A DNA stretch of 5,447 nucleotides. Origin: an uncultured Butyricicoccus sp. (GTDB lineage Bacteria > Bacillota > Clostridia > Oscillospirales > Butyricicoccaceae). This document shows positions 5,299 to 5,447 of this stretch, one piece after another (position 1 is the first letter of the stretch; each line of letters opens with the position of its first letter). The DNA is taken from assembly GCA_910584935.1 (NCBI GenBank), contig CAJUDU010000120.1:1-5447 (forward strand), in the 5' to 3' direction. The notes under the pieces were generated by a model. It saw nothing but the letters and a program-made list of their open reading frames with translations. It had not been told where the DNA came from and did no database searches. The position numbers and the translations under genes were made by a program.

Positions 5299-5447
5299 AA
5301 TCGCTTTCCTCCAATTCCAGTTTTAGCTGTTTGCGGGCACGGTACAAGCGGGTACGTACCGTTGCGGCGGGGCAGCCTGCAATGGCTGCGATTTCTTCGG
5401 TGCGGTAGCCTTCGACGTAATGCAGGTAAACCGCAGTACGCAAATCG
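5216..5447 (-). CDS. ECF RNA polymerase sigma factor, C-terminal part (5' end beyond window)
   Basis: The frame is open to the window edge, so only the C-terminal region is present. It reads DLRTAVYLHYVEGYRTEEI followed by GCPAATVRTRLYRARKQL, the sigma region 4 helix-turn-helix that contacts the -35 element, typical of ECF (sigma-70 family, RpoE-like) factors. Regions 2 and the linker are outside. After KQLKLELEESDYE the protein continues about 28 residues (ending DAHFRA) that overlap the next gene in another frame; this tail has the look of an overprinted extension rather than a conserved domain. The overlap with the predicted anti-sigma gene is 83 bases, and that gene's GGAGG site lies inside the sigma codons for LEE, so the pair is cotranscribed and probably translationally coupled. 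The operon promoter lies to the right of the window. Confidence 0.92.
   Translation of the reverse strand, partial: DLRTAVYLHYVEGYRTEEIAAIAGCPAATVRTRLYRARKQLKLELEESDYENQRPAPFTGHQSARNPETTDAHFRA

Noticed and set aside
1..5447. CRISPR array, tRNA or rRNA gene, riboswitch
   Set aside because: No regularly spaced repeats, cloverleaf-like sequence or known riboswitch core was seen on either strand.

Overview
The window looks like chromosome from a spore-forming, mid-GC member of the Firmicutes, probably a Clostridia/Oscillospiraceae-type gut lineage. The evidence is a dipicolinate synthase locus, a SpoIVCA-size large serine recombinase, strong AGGAGG-type ribosome binding sites, and a PspA homologue. 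I could not run a database search, so family names rest on recognised motifs.

Layout. Positions 30-608 (minus) hold an intact dpaB (spoVFB), the flavoprotein subunit of dipicolinate synthase. It is joined by an ATGA overlap to the last ~55 codons of dpaA (spoVFA), ending at 605 on the same strand. Reading upstream in dpaA, recognisable sequence stops at about 750-765 and the frame closes at a stop at 797-799. The other ~80% of dpaA is not in the window. Directly beyond the break, on the plus strand and pointing away from it, is a two-gene module: a 34-codon ORF (832-936) whose stop overlaps the start of an intact 493-residue large serine recombinase (936-2417). This is the arrangement of a skin-like element: a sporulation gene split by site-specific DNA whose own recombinase lies at one end, to be removed in the mother cell. 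The far end of the element and the 5' part of dpaA are expected to the right of the window.

After a bidirectional terminator (2422-2454) come minus-strand genes. A promoter at about 4187-4215 drives a two-gene unit: a two-pass membrane protein with an Arg/Gly/Ser-rich tail and a TPM-like external domain (3165-4139), then pspA (2464-3141). This looks like an envelope-stress or membrane-maintenance pair. Upstream of it, separated by a hairpin terminator (4246-4275), is the end of a sigma/anti-sigma operon: a predicted single-pass regulator with a large external domain (4324-5298), overlapped by 83 bases by the 3' end of an ECF sigma factor gene that runs off the window (5216-5447).

The main point is the probable recombinase-bearing interruption of dpaA. 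If it is programmed, excision would rebuild dpaA and also reconnect dpaB to the operon promoter, so DPA synthesis would depend on the rearrangement. Whether the pspA and sigma genes are cargo of the element or ordinary chromosome cannot be decided from this window.
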